Part shown: positions 13,401 through 45,471 of the stretch, one piece after another | Layout of the letters: the number at the start of each line of letters is the position of its first letter | How positions within the stretch are numbered: position 1 is the first letter of the stretch | Translations under genes and position numbers: made by a program | Assembly (NCBI RefSeq): GCF_036370855.1 | Contig: NC_088101.1 | Location: 379,501 to 443,500, forward strand | Direction: 5' to 3' | Origin: Dromaius novaehollandiae | Taxonomy: Eukaryota; Chordata; Aves; Casuariiformes; Dromaiidae | Length of the DNA: 64,000 bases | Notes under the pieces: generated by a model | Databases searched by the model: none | The model's input: only the letters and a program-made list of their open reading frames with translations | Told to the model about the DNA's origin: nothing

Positions 13401-16400
13401 ATTAGCAAGGGCTGTTTCATCTTTGCTCAGAGGTCTTGGCCTTTCCCCATCACACAACACCACAAGTGCCGAAACACCTTTTGCTTATGGCCTCCGCCAT
13501 ACTGGCCTCTCTGTTATTGCAGCTTTGAGATCTGGGTTGCATTTAGGGTGCTGCTAAATATGTCAGAGGACTGTGCTTGGCATGAGGCATGCAGAATTGC
13601 AGCCATTTCTCTGTATTAAATGTTGGAGCCAATGGAGAATTTGTCAGGGAAGGGAAAAATGGGTTGGGTTTTGCTCTTTGCAGTGCCGCCTCCTTTCCTT
13701 TTACCCCACACATAAACCCCCAAGGAGGACTGGTAAGTAGCTATATAAAGATCAGACACAGGGTCTCTTTATGTGATGAAGGTAGCATACCTGAACTGTG
13801 GTAAATAGCCAGAGTGGGATTTCTAGCCGTGCAGGTCCATGCTCCCTGCTGAGCCTAGAGGGGTGGGAAGCAGGAGGTCTGTGGTAGATGGTATCCTAGC
13901 TTCTGGGCCTTGCCTCGTGCTGCCCCAGTCTCAACTCCCCAGGGCCTGGGGCAAGGAAATGGCTCTTTGGCAAGGCTGCGTCTGCATTTCCAGCCTTTTC
14001 AGGGTTTGCTGAAGTCTGAGAGCAAGAGCAGGGAGCGTATCCAAGGAGGCCCAGCATCTGTTATCTCCTTTGGTCTGACATCCTGCAACACATTGCTCTC
14101 AGAGGACCTTTCTGTAACTTCTTGGTCTCTTTGAGTTCAGGTTCAAGGAGGGAGAAAAATGCCTTCAGAAGAAGGAACCACACTTGCAAATCTACCAGAA
14201 AAGAGCAGACAGCTTTGAAAATGGGGAAAGACAAACTGCTTTGAAGCTATTTAGACTTCCCATCTGCTGTTGCCCCTCCCAGAGCGTTGGCCTGGGAAGG
14301 AGCAGATGACAGCATGTAAGCTAGAATTAGAAAATGCTGCTTACAGAAGGTTTCCCCTTCTCCATATAAAGTCATTTTGAAGGGAAAATACTTTCCTGGC
14401 AGCTTAGGAGAGTGGAGTGGGTTTATTTTCAGGCTTGCAGGAACACATGAGAGTGAAAACTGTCTGGGTTTGCTTTGATTTGTCGTCTCAAAGAGAGTGT
14501 TCCTAGTCGGTGTTTTATCCAGAGCTGCAACACTTGGGAAGGCTGCCAGGGAACCAGGCTAACGCCCACACAGGCTTCTATGCAGTACACAGCTTCCTAT
14601 TTTTCGGCTGGGACTTCCCACGCACACCGGGGTGACAATGCGTACCCCACACTGCTTAGGTGTCGGGCCTATTTCTGCATTCGGTTATATATCCCCTTGA
14701 TTTCGGCAAGAGTTGTTGCTCTACCTGCCAGTGTATGCTTGAAGCCTCGTTCATTGCTTCTGGCTGTATTCATCTGAGCTGTACTATCCTCTTGACATTG
14801 CTTGCTTGACAAGGCAGTACCTTTAGGTCACCAGCCTTGCCCTCGTTCCATTAAGGCTGTCCAGTAAATGGCCATGGCTTGTCTACATGCCAGGCAAAGA
14901 CAGGTCACAGGGGTTAGTGTCCTGGTTCCCATCGCCTCCTTGTGCCGCTTCAAATTATTTTGTTTTAATGAAGTCACAGGTCTCCGAGTCTTGCAAGAAC
15001 TCAAATGCTTTGTTCAGAGAGGCAGCTCTGAACGGGATTTGACTGGATTCACTGGCATAGCTGGGGAAGAAAGGCCAAGCCTGCCAGTTGGTGTGTGTTG
15101 CACTTCTTAACTGGTCAAAGTGAGATTTTCAGCCCTCACTGGGGAAAACTCCAAGAATTTAAAAGGCTGAATTACCACGTGTTTAAAAGCTTGTGATTTC
15201 TAAGGTGCTCCTCTGACCTCGTGATTTTTGGGGGACTCGGGGAAGCTTATTGAAACTTTTTTGAAAGCTCAACAGCCTCCAGGTTGTGCAGTCCTTGACT
15301 GCTGCCTTTTGGGAGCATTTTATTCCTTGTGTGCTCGGAGCAACCCCTTGGGGTATGGAGTAGGGTAGCTTTGTCCCACTGTGATCCGGCACTTCGCCCC
15401 CAGCAATTGTGGGTTTTGTCCTTGTTTTCCTAGGAGGAAGCCAGAGCAAGGGAGGATATGTAGGACTGAGCACCGCAAAGACGTCAGCATCAATATTTGC
15501 AAGGAACAGCTAATGCTGAGCTGCAAAGGACCATACTTGTGGTGCGAGTGAGGGGCGTATGGGTGGGCTGGTCTTGAGAAGTAGAAATCTGGCATCTTGA
15601 TGCATGGGTGAGCAGGGAAGAGGTGCCTCAGGGGTGCTGGAAACAAATACCAAATGATAACCTCACTGAGGAAGTCACAGGCTCTGCCGCATGGTGCTTT
15701 GGCAGAAAAGCAACTAAATAACAGCCATGGGAACTCCTCTCTGACTGCTGCTTGTGACATAACACAGACCATCAGCTCCCTATGATCTGCAGAAAAACAA
15801 GTCCTGAGCTTGCAGGCTCCTCTCCCAGGGTGAATGAGCTCACTGGCTCTGTAAATAAGGCTTCTTCCCTGCCCATGGAGAACTACTTGTCTTAGAGCAA
15901 CGGGCAGAGCTGTACAGAAATGCCTGCAGCACCTATGGAGAGCAGCCATTCTCCATGAACAGCCTGCACTCTCCATTTAGCCAAAAATCTTCTGCAGAGT
16001 CAGGACAAGTACTGGGGGGGGGAATATCCTATAGAACCACAGTGCCCCTGAGTCAGTCCCGGGGGGGAGGGGGGGAGGGGGCCGGGGACCACTCGGCCAA
16101 ATTGATGTCTCCATCATCTTGGGGGGGGGCTCCTATCTTGGTGACCATTTTCATCAGCAGGTGTAAGCTGCAAGTCCCCAGCCCAAAGGAGGCAGAGAGA
16201 GAAACATTCCCCTTCAAGGGGAGTGCTGCAGCAAAAAATTAAGTTGAGCAGAAAGGCCATTAGATGCAGGATGCCTACTGAGGGCCAGAGGGGTGCTCAT
16301 TAGTGAGGGCAGGACTAGCAGAATGCTTGCTGGCAGGAATCAACTAATTTGCTCTGTGCTAGGTGGGATTGTTTTCAGTCCTGCCAAGTACACGGTGGCC

Positions 16401-19400
16401 TTGCTCCCTTCTCCAGATCCCTGAAGCAAGAGGGGCTGCTTGCAGGAGGAAATGTGCTCACATCCTCCAAAAGTCCCTGCAACGCTCAGGCATTCGCTTC
16501 CTTGCCTCTCATTGCAGGTTGTCGGGTCCCCTGCCCATCTCTGGGGTGAGGGGTACTTGGGGGGGAGAGAGGGCGGTGGGAGAGACTGTGACACTGTGAG
16601 TGACATTGTACCAACATGAGTGGTAACCAGGGTCTCCTTCCAGCATGTGGGTACCAATGAGCTGTGTCAGGGGTGTAGCTATCACTGAATTATGATGGTT
16701 TTTTTCGTAACGGGAACCAAGTGGTGTTCCCTAAAGGGTGAAAAAAATCAGGCACGGTCTGTTCCTAGTTTAAATCTGCTGACTTCTTGACCCTCCTCAT
16801 CTATTTTTAGTGGAGGAAAGAGTCTAACTCCAGATTTCTGGATATCTGCATTCAAGTAAAATAACCCAAGAGACCAAACTGACTCTTCTCATGACGCTGG
16901 TGCCTCTCTCAGGATGTGTATGTAGCCCCTCCCAGTCTCAGCACTGTCAGATGGAGACGGAGGCCTGTGAATGCTTCCAGCTCAGTTTCGCAGCTGGGCT
17001 TTGCAGCCAAAGGCAGACCGCTCACATTCCTCCTCCTTAGATCAGGCTCTGTGTACCGGGCTCAGGGCTGCCTTCAAGCTCTGTGCATGCTTTGGCTTCT
17101 GTGCCAAGCCAGCCACAGCTTAGCTATGAAGCTGTATTGCTGTTTCCAGGGCAGATAAGCAATTTCTCCTCCCAACCAGGTTATTGGTTGAAATTCCCTC
17201 TCTGTTTTCCTCTGCCAGCAGTTGCTGCAGAAAAGGCCCGGTGTGGCCTGCATCTGGCAGGGCGAGCAAAATGCCCATGGGCAGAGGGCGGCTGGGGACT
17301 CCGGCACATGGTGGAAAGGAGCAGGTGTTGTGCTGAGCTCCCAAACACGATGCTCAGTGCATCAGCTCAGCTCCCTCATGCTCCATGTCCATAATGATAC
17401 AGGCTTAAACTCAGTGGCAGCTGAGACTGAGACACCGCAATCAGCGAATTCAGTGCTGTGTTGAGTGCTGCCAATTCCTAGCCAGGGAATAACTGAGCCA
17501 GATCATGAAAGAGCATAATGGTGCCTTAAAATCTGCCTGTGTTTTAACATAAGAATCAGGGTCTCTTCTATTCTGTGGAGGGAGGTGGTGGCCATTCTTT
17601 TGGCAGCCCTGTTTCTCCTGCATAACAGAGAACCCCAGCAAATGGTGATAAAGAGGAAGGTGTCATACAGGGGTGAACTGAACCCTGCCTCCCACAGCTT
17701 CCCCAGGACAGGCCTTGAGCTCTGCCCTGGGAAGGGCACCTTGCGTGTGGAGGGTCTTGGATGGATGGAACAGAAAGCAGCAGGCGGCTACACTCAGTGC
17801 ACATCTGTAGGAGGTTCTTGCTGGGTACAGGATGAGCTAAGCAGCTGGGGACATCCTAGTCCCAACGGAACTGCCAAACGCCCTATTGTTTAAGGGATAC
17901 CAGAAAAACAATAGCAGGGCTCCATCGGAAACAGCCGCACTAGGGCAGGGGAGCAGACTGTGTGACCTGAGTTGGCCTTATCACAGGGATGGTGATACCA
18001 TGAGCCGGCCACAGTCCTGCTGCTGCACAGGGGCTGGGCAGTGCTTTGGGCAAGAGTGTGCCAGGGGTGTTAGCCCCACGGATCACCGTGCTGCAATGTG
18101 CAGTGGTTGTACGGGGGGGGGGGGGGCAATCTATGGTGGGGTGTTGCTGAGAGTGTAGAGCTGGGCACTGCTGTAGTGCTGCTTGTGCACAGCACTGCCT
18201 GGAGGTACAGCTGTGCTCTTGGCAAAAGAACCGTGCCCCAGCAGCTTGGAGCAAGGATAACTGCAGCGAAAAAGTCCCTTCCATGTTGGAAAGGGTGCTG
18301 TGACTCTCTGGAACACCCCTCTCCTGGCTAGTGCACAGGGAATCAATCTCTGCAATAGTACAACCATCAGCAGGTTAAGCTACCTAATGGAACACTTAAA
18401 TCCTTTTATCAGCTAGTTCTGTGCTGCCAAAGAGTGCATCTGGGTTTTAATGCCTCCCTGGTAATGTGATACCCAGCTGCTACCTATCACTGGTGTGGTT
18501 TTTCACCATTCCCTAGGGCTGCACAGATCCCCCCCCCTCCCCCCCACTGCTATGCACCTGATTCCTGTTAAAACCAACAGGACTGGGATACCTCTGTAAT
18601 GGAGGATTTGGGTTGCAGACACGCCTGGTCTCTGCAGAGATTCCCACCAGTAAGACATGCGCAGTCATTCCTGGCCAGGGAAGTCACTCAAGAAAGGAGC
18701 AAACATTTCTCTGGGATCACACTAGCCACCCATGGGTGGGGAGCCATGCTGCCATCCTTTATGCTGAGGCAGAGGGATGGCTGATATCCTCCCACTGGTG
18801 ACACCAGTGCAGATCTGCTCCCAGATCCCGAGGAGGAAAAAAGCACCATCTTGCTGTTGGAAGATGTCAGTCTTGGGATGCACCTGAAACCTGCTCCCTG
18901 CTGCCTGTGAGAAGGCAGCAAGGCAGAGTGGAGGTGCAGAGCTGAGGTCAGTGCTTGTTCAGGACCCCAGAAGTAGCATCAGGACCCAAACTTGCCCATC
19001 TTCTGTGGAGCTGGGGATGAGCCATTAGCTATGAGCAAGCATGGCCAAGGCCTTCCAGTCAGGCTGAGTCAGGGGCACTTGTTCCTACAGGAAACACCTT
19101 CTCTTAGGTGAACCTCAGTGTCCTGTAACTGCCTGCCTCTTCAGAGGAGAAGGGGAAAAAATCATCTGTGTTCTTCAAGCTATATCAACAAGTGGAAATA
19201 AACACTATGTGCTCCTTTGGGCTGCACTTCCTATTGTGGGAAATAGCTGCAATTTGCAAAGCAGCCCTGCTGAGGAAGGATTAAACAGAAAAGGCCATTC
19301 TTCTTTCTCAAGATATGGATTACGTCTCCGACAGTTCCCAGCCTGAGGGGTAAACATCTCCAGCCAGATCTGTAAAACAGCTCTGTTCCTGCCTGGCCGT

Positions 19401-22400
19401 GGAAAAAAAACTCCCTGTTCAACCAGGGATCAGTGCTCTCTGGGGAAATGAGAGCTTGGTATTCCCCTGGTCCCTTCCCTCATCCCCCATGTGGAGAGCT
19501 TTGTGACCCTCCGGCCAGCCCCCTTTTGCTGAATATATGCACACAGGTAACACAGGAACATGTTTTACAGCATGACACTGACTTAGACCCCACTACACAA
19601 CTGCCATAGGCTTTGTTATGTGTTAAAATCATGGCGGGTAAAGAATGCTGTGGAGCTAGCTGAGCTCTCCCCACCATGGAAGAGCAGCCCCCCCCCCCCC
19701 CATCTGCCTGCCACCCAGGGGGTTCTCTCCACACTAGCCAGGTGCCCAGTGATAAGATGCACGCGGCAACCCCATGGTGAGTAAAATCGTGCCCAACCCC
19801 TAAGATACCAGAACACAAATGCTGTCTTACCTTTAACATCAGTCTTGGGAGTAGCCAGAGTGATCTCCTGAACTGCTCAACACTTGAATTTCCATCTGGG
19901 GCAGGTGACCAGGACAGTCATCAGCCTGTATAGTTTAAGGCTGGCTGCAGGTACAGGCTTTGGAGAGAGAAATGCTGTGATATGAGAGCAGTCCAGCAAG
20001 CTTTGCTCCAGACAGAGCCCCACTCACCCCGTCCTCAAAACCCCTCAGAAGCGACTGGTCCCACTTAAAAGGCTCTCAAGGAGATGGACTTGGAGTCACC
20101 CAGTGCTTAAAAGCATTTCTCCTCCTTTGCAGGACCTTCCATTGTGACTCCTCCTAAGGACATCTGGAATGTGACGGGAGCACAGATCTACCTGAGCTGT
20201 GAAGTGATAGGCATCCCAACCCCCGTTCTCATCTGGAACAAGGTAAGGGTCCTGCTAGGAGCTCTTGGTGCCTAGCAAAGCTGAGGCAGATGGAACTACC
20301 TGGTAAGCAGCAGGACGTACAGGCCATAGCAAACCCCTCCTTAGAAACACACATCGCGGATGAGTTCTCCCATCTGTGCAATTCTGTCCGCCCCCAAACA
20401 TCTGGCTTTGTTTAATGTTTAGTCATCTCTTTTCCTAAACTCTTGTTGATCCCGATGTAGAACTAGACTTATGTTTTTCTTGGTAGCGCCTGGTATTCAG
20501 AACATGCAGAGAATGTCCCGTGACCTGCTCTCACACTGCTGATTGCAGTGACTCTGAGATGGCTGGGTGCAGCTCACCCAGGTCATCCATGGGAGCTGCA
20601 CGGGGTGGTTTTTTCCCAGTAGCCAGCAGCGTGCTGGTTTGGCAGTGTGCTTGCAACATCTGGCTTAGAGCAGGAGCCAATCTTGAGGACAGGGGGCCTT
20701 GGGATTGAGAGCCACTGCCTGGCCCCTTTAGCCTCTTCAGATGCCACAGGGTCATGGACACTTTGGAGAGGTCTAAAAATTGAGCTGAAAGGATACTACA
20801 TTAAGAATACTAGGGAGAAAAACTAAATTGGCCCAAAGATCACTTTGTTCTGAGGCAGGAAACCCTATTCCTAAGAATCTCAGACAAATCCCTCTGGTGA
20901 GCCTACAATGTAGGCATGTTGATGCAGGTAGCATTTTCCACTTGTTCTCAGATGCTGTGCTTGCACTGACTGTCAGTGATGCCCTGCTCTTCGTGCCTAT
21001 GAGACTGCTTGTCCTGCTGATAACAAGGGCTGAACACAACTTATTCCCTATGCTCTGCTCTGGGCTTAGACATCCAGCATTGGGGAAGGACTAGACTACT
21101 GCTCTCCCATTGATGCTGCAACAGCCCCTCACATCTGCCCCTGGCCTGTTTGGCAGAGAGCAGGTCACACAAGGGGGGGCCTGCACGCACACAGTTCTCT
21201 GCTGCTGCCACACTAAAAAGCCTGACCATCAAAAAAGTTTTGTGTGTGGCCTCTTCTAATGAGGACAACAGTCAGCTCCTGCTGTCCCCACACCCTACCC
21301 CAAGCCAAAAGGTGGATGCTCTGGCTTGGTGAACGGAATTAACATACGGGTATCAGCAGCTGCAGCCAGCAGGATCCTCCTTGTCCAGCACAGGCATCGT
21401 TTCCTGGGCTAAATGCTCCTTTGGGCGTGTGCATCGGAGTTCTGCACGTTTGCCCACCCTGCTGCTCACCCCGACCCACGCAAAGCTGGACTGCTCTAAC
21501 TGTGCCCGCTGAGGAAGGGGGAATGCAGCCCCAGTGCAGACACAGAGGCATCACTGTTGTGGAGCTGCAAAACATGGAGGACAAGGTAAAATGCAGGCTC
21601 TAGAAAAACACTGCTACTGCACAAAATACACTCATGCAAAACTAGTGTTGCACCTTGCCTGTGTGCAGCTAAGGTCCTAACAGTTCCAGCATAAATAAGC
21701 CCCCAAACCCTCATGCCTTTCTGCCCTTCCATTTAGATAATTCGGGGGCAGTATGGTGTCCAGAGGATGGAGCTTCTGCCTGGGGACCGAGAGAACTTGG
21801 CTATCCAGACCCGAGGGGGCCCTGAGAAACACGAAGTGACTGGTTGGGTACTGGTAAGTATTTTGTGCATGCACAGAGCTGCATAAACAAACAGTACAGA
21901 GCAGTTTGCAAACAACTCCTGAACAAAAAACGGTACAGAAAACACACGGCAATGGATGGGGCATCTGGGAGCAGAAAGCATCTGTGTGAATCAGACACAA
22001 AGGGTGAAGGTGGCTGCTGGCTCCAGTCTTGCCCTTTGCAGTTTTTCACCACTGTCTAAGGACAGTGAAAAGTGTCTGTAGCAGTCTTTTCATCCTGTGA
22101 TCAGAGAAGACTAGACCTCCTTTCTGTATGCCAGTAGTTTGCTGCTATTACTGGGAAGGAGAGACCCTCTGTGTCTAGGAAGCAATCAGTACAGAGGCAG
22201 GGCATCCTTAAGAGAGACCAACGGCTGAGGAACCCTTACGGATTTTACAGAGCGAAGTTGCTAAGTATGAAGCACATCACCTGAGAACGGCACAGTGGAG
22301 ATGTACCTGCTCTCACACTCAACAGGCCTCCTGAGCTAGAGGAGTACTTGCAGCTTAATGAATCATTGCCACACATCAGAGGGAAGTGACAGGGAGGCCA

Positions 22401-24734
22401 AAGTGGGGTGCCATGCATCACTGTAAGGGACTTGCATCAGTCTGCAAGCAAATGAGCTTTGGCAGTATGAGAACACCCCTCATGAGGGCTCCCAGCTGCA
22501 GGGGAGCTGGCAGCAGGGGAGCGCAGCTCATTCTGGAACTGCTTGCCAAAGCAGAGGTGGAAGCAGACAGGGAAGGGTTTGAGCCTATGACTTTGCTGAG
22601 CTAACATGCTGGATGCAGCACACTCCATGAGAGATTTTTTCCTCCCTCCCTCCCTCCCCATGCCAAGCGTGCAGTGCTCCAACACATCTCCAAACTAAGC
22701 AAACACTAAGGAGCATCAAGGCATGCTCCACCTGGCCGAGCAGAGCAGTACAAACCCAGGCCTGGCTGAACTGCAGGAGTGGGTGCTTGGCCTTGGGGGC
22801 TGCTGCCTCCCAAACCTGACAGGGGAAAGCCACCACCATCTGAACCAGACCACTGATTGCAGACAGAAGAAAATCCGGTCTGAACTGTGCTGCACTCAGT
22901 ATGGTCCCTACAGGTTAACTGCTGCTTCTTCCACTAGCTGTTTGTCTCTCCTGTTTGTTGCTGTATTACCCATCTTGAGCTATTCAGAAGTTATAAAAGG
23001 TATCTTAAAACAGAAGCACTCCTAACTACACACAGGATACTTATTGGGGGGTGGGTTTCTTCCCTTAGATATCTCCTCTGAGCAAAGAGGATGCTGGAGA
23101 ATACGAGTGTCACGCATCAAATGCCAAAGGAGAAGCAACAGCTTCTGCAAAAATCCACGTTGTGGAAACTCTACATGAAATAGCCCTGACCAAAGGTAGG
23201 TATTGTGCATAAACAGTCAGCAGCTCTTTCCCCTGAAAGTTTGCTCAGCTCTCTGATACAGAAAGATTGCCTCTATTTAATGCTTTCTGCAGAAAGTTTA
23301 CACTGGAAATAAATAACAGTTTAACATGCAGCTTTTCCTCTGTTTGGCAAAACAGCCCCAGCAAGTCTGAGTTGCTAGAGTTCTTAAGGGGTTGTCAAAT
23401 AGTGCCCAAGTGCTGTTAAATACTGGAGATTAAGATAAAAATTAAAAATAGATTTGGGGATTTTAACAAAAGAACTTTCTGTGGTTTTCTAGCCCTAAAT
23501 TTGTATCCTCAAGATACCTTTCAGTGTTCTCAGAACACTTCCAAATGTGCCATCTACTTTCCTGGGAGCAGTACTGGCATAACCCTCCCCAAGACACAGG
23601 GTACTTCACGCACTTGAATTCCTACCAAGTCCTTGCACCTCCTTGTTCTTCCCCAGTCTGAAAACAACCTAGCCCCTTTACCCTGGAGTGTCAGACCACA
23701 ACAGGCCTGTGGCAAGACCTGTAGCCTCTCCTTTCCAGCCTGACCCAGATTCCGTTTGCTAGACTGCATGCAAAGCTGATGGCAAGCCAACCACCCTTAT
23801 TCCAGATGCAAAGAGGATTGCTTAGTACCAACATTGTTTGTGCTTAGGAGCGAATCCTGAAGGTTGGGACAGTAACTATAACAACGCTGAAGGCAGAGGC
23901 GCTGGGGGCCAAGCATCCAGCTAGAGATTATTGGGATGCCCAAGTCCTCTTTAGAACATAATCCTAGTTTGAATCCCACTAGCTTTGTTGCTGCTTGCTA
24001 GCCTTTATCAGAATGGTAGTCTTGAGTTCCTGGATCCTTCTATCCCTGAACAGCCACAAGATTTCCTTTAGGAGAACGTTAACAGTGCCTGGCAGTGAAA
24101 TAAGAGCATAAAATGAATTCCAATATCACTTATGCATAGGATTTTTTAGCTATTCTCTCTCCCTTTTCAGACATCTTACTTACAGAGGTGACTGAAACTG
24201 AGTTTTACTGAATTGTGCCATGAGCAGCACACTTACACTTGGCCACAGCTCAGAAAAGATTTGCTCCCTCTCATAGGAACACCACTGCCAGGCTGTAATA
24301 GCACTGTTCCTTCATGGTTGGTTTCTTATATGCACCCCACATGCTACTACTGCTTCTTTTCAGCTGTAGGAAAGCTCTCAAAGAAGCAGGCCATAGCTAA
24401 GCAACAAGCTGGCAGTCCACAATTATGTAAAGGATACTGATAATGGAATCTAAACTCTCAGACAGACTCCTCCATGGCTACACATTCAGAAAGTCTGTGG
24501 CCCATGTTCGAGTGACCTCAGCAGGGAAAAAGGTTGTCAGTTCCCACCCTGTACTGCTGGACTTGCGTGGGGAGGGAGGGGGGGAAGAAGGACCAAGCTG
24601 TTAAGTCTCATCCTCAGCTAAGACATGAAAAACTCTCTCCCTGTGCTAATGCCTGAGCTGTGATATTACCCTTTGGAACAATACACAGCATGACATGTTT
24701 TTGTTTTTCCACAGATGATGGTGCAGAGCTGTGA
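3797..24734 (+). CDS. IGFBP7: Insulin-like growth factor-binding protein 7 (IGFBP-rP1, mac25)
   Basis: Five coding exons: 3797-4250, 20133-20242, 21737-21853, 23069-23195 and 24715-24734. All introns are GT-AG, phases join correctly, and the total is 828 nt, or 275 aa (human is about 282). The protein is a secreted, low-affinity IGF/insulin-binding and extracellular-matrix protein that modulates growth, adhesion and angiogenesis. Residues 1-22 form a leucine/alanine-rich signal peptide. A cysteine-rich IGFBP domain follows (CGPC, then DACGCCWECGRGEGE). Next come the basic heparin-binding-type stretch KSRKRRK (about 80-86), a six-alanine linker from a GCC repeat, and a Kazal-like domain (CKSRYPVCGSDG). 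A C2-type Ig domain occupies about 153-270, with Cys174 and Cys241 as the likely disulfide and an NVT glycosylation site at 164. It ends DDGAEL. The frame is open upstream to 3449, but the ATG at 3797 is chosen because it begins the signal peptide and has G at -3. Intron 1 is 15.9 kb. The gene is convergent with POLR2B. Confidence 0.97.
7583..7645. repeat. AT microsatellite with inverted-repeat structure
   Basis: Alternating TA runs (7590-7599, 7611-7628, 7633-7644) are separated by GTGTATCCAAC and GTAC. GTTGGA at 7583-7588 pairs with TCCAAC at 7605-7610, so the whole block can fold into hairpins. It lies in IGFBP7 intron 1. Confidence 0.85.
16061..16087 (+). repeat. G-quadruplex-type tract in IGFBP7 intron 1
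   Basis: Four G tracts (7, 7, 5 and 4 Gs) are separated by loops of only A, A and CC. This fits the strict G-quadruplex pattern on the plus, transcribed-sense strand. Shorter G runs flank it. Confidence 0.85.
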
Positions 24735-24885
24735 TGTGAGGACTTTCACTTACGCAAGTTTTAAGTTAGTATTTTGGAAAGCTGCACAACCTCTGGCTTT
24801 TTGTAGCCCACTGATCAATAGTTCCCTCTTACCTTCATTATTCTTTGAATACCAATTTGCTTGCACGCTTTTTTGCACATATACA

Positions 24886-24891
24886 AATAAA
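24886..24891 (+). terminator. IGFBP7: IGFBP7 polyadenylation signal AATAAA
   Basis: A canonical AATAAA lies 152 bp after the IGFBP7 stop, with a T-rich stretch on either side. A second AATAAA on the same strand lies at 24936-24941. Cleavage would fall near 24905-24915 for the first signal and 24955-24965 for the second. Both places are inside or next to the POLR2B 3' UTR. Confidence 0.75.
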
Positions 24892-24916
24892 CAGATTCAC
24901 AAGTTTGATTACAAAT

Positions 24917-24922
24917 TTTAAT
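24917..24922 (-). terminator. POLR2B: Probable POLR2B polyadenylation signal (ATTAAA on the minus strand)
   Basis: The plus strand reads TTTAAT, giving the common variant hexamer ATTAAA on the minus strand, 142 bp after the POLR2B stop. No canonical AATAAA was seen on the minus strand between the stop and this site. Cleavage about 10-30 nt further on would be near 24890-24907, so the POLR2B mRNA would end within the last part of the IGFBP7 3' UTR. A more distal site cannot be excluded. Confidence 0.5.
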
Positions 24923-25063
24923 TCTATTTACAGGAAATAAACACACGATACTTTTGAGCAGTAGACAGCAGATGTGTAAAATTGTATTTTGAATACAACC
25001 TACACAAAATGAAACAAAACCTGAGCACTTCAGTCTCACCATTTAAAAAAATCCTTTTAAAGG

Positions 25064-45136
<20,073 letters not shown>

Positions 45137-45258
45137 GGCGGCGGCGGAGGGAGCCGCGGGCAGCGGCCGACACAAGAGCGAGAAGCACGGGAAGAGCGCG
45201 GGGCACCACCGCCGAGCCGCTGGGAGAGAGGGCGGCGCCTGCACGCGCCGCGTTCACC

Positions 45259-45268
45259 GCGCACGCGC
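45259..45268. promoter_or_regulatory. NRF-1-like motif GCGCACGCGC
   Basis: The 10-base core, preceded by C, fits the NRF-1 consensus YGCGCAYGCGCR except for the last flanking base, which is C instead of a purine. It lies in the intergenic CpG island 204 bp before the NOA1 ATG and 123 bp from the POLR2B ATG. GC-rich islands produce such matches by chance, so the call is moderate. Confidence 0.5.
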
Positions 45269-45331
45269 CGCGCGCTGCCGTCAGCCCTCTCGCCCCACCC
45301 CCCGGGCCCGCTGGAAGCACCGAGGCGGGAG

Positions 45332-45341
45332 GCGCATGCGC
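45332..45341. promoter_or_regulatory. Perfect palindromic NRF-1 core GCGCATGCGC
   Basis: GCGCATGCGC is the symmetric core bound by the NRF-1 dimer, which activates many nuclear genes for mitochondrial proteins. It lies 131 bp before the NOA1 start codon. NOA1 is a mitochondrial GTPase, so the site makes functional sense. Both 1-base flanks (G and G) are imperfect or neutral on one side. Confidence 0.6.
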
Positions 45342-45471
45342 GGTCGCCAAGCCACGCCCTTCCTCTTCCCGCCTCACGGCGGGCTGCGGTTGGCTGGGCC
45401 GCGCGGCGGGGGTGCCCCCGCGCGAGGAGCCCCGCGACCGCCGGCGGCGGGTGGCGGCGTTCGCCAGCGCC

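Larger units (their letters stand above)
4251..20132 (+). other. IGFBP7 intron 1 (15.9 kb), no nested gene seen
   Basis: The intron begins GTGCGC and ends CTCCTTTGCAG. I recognise no nested coding exon, RNA gene or transposon in it. Visible structure is limited to an AT-rich inverted-repeat microsatellite (7583-7645), a T8/G17 run (10970-10994), a strong G-quadruplex-type tract (16061-16087), and G14 and C-rich runs at 18113-18126 and about 18530-18545. Long first introns of this gene type often carry enhancers, but none can be identified here by reading alone. Confidence 0.7.

Noticed and set aside
21570-21600. ATGGAGGACAAG followed by GTAAAATG in IGFBP7 intron 2, looking like an exon end
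   Set aside because: There is no matching acceptor or homology, and the known exon order is complete without it.
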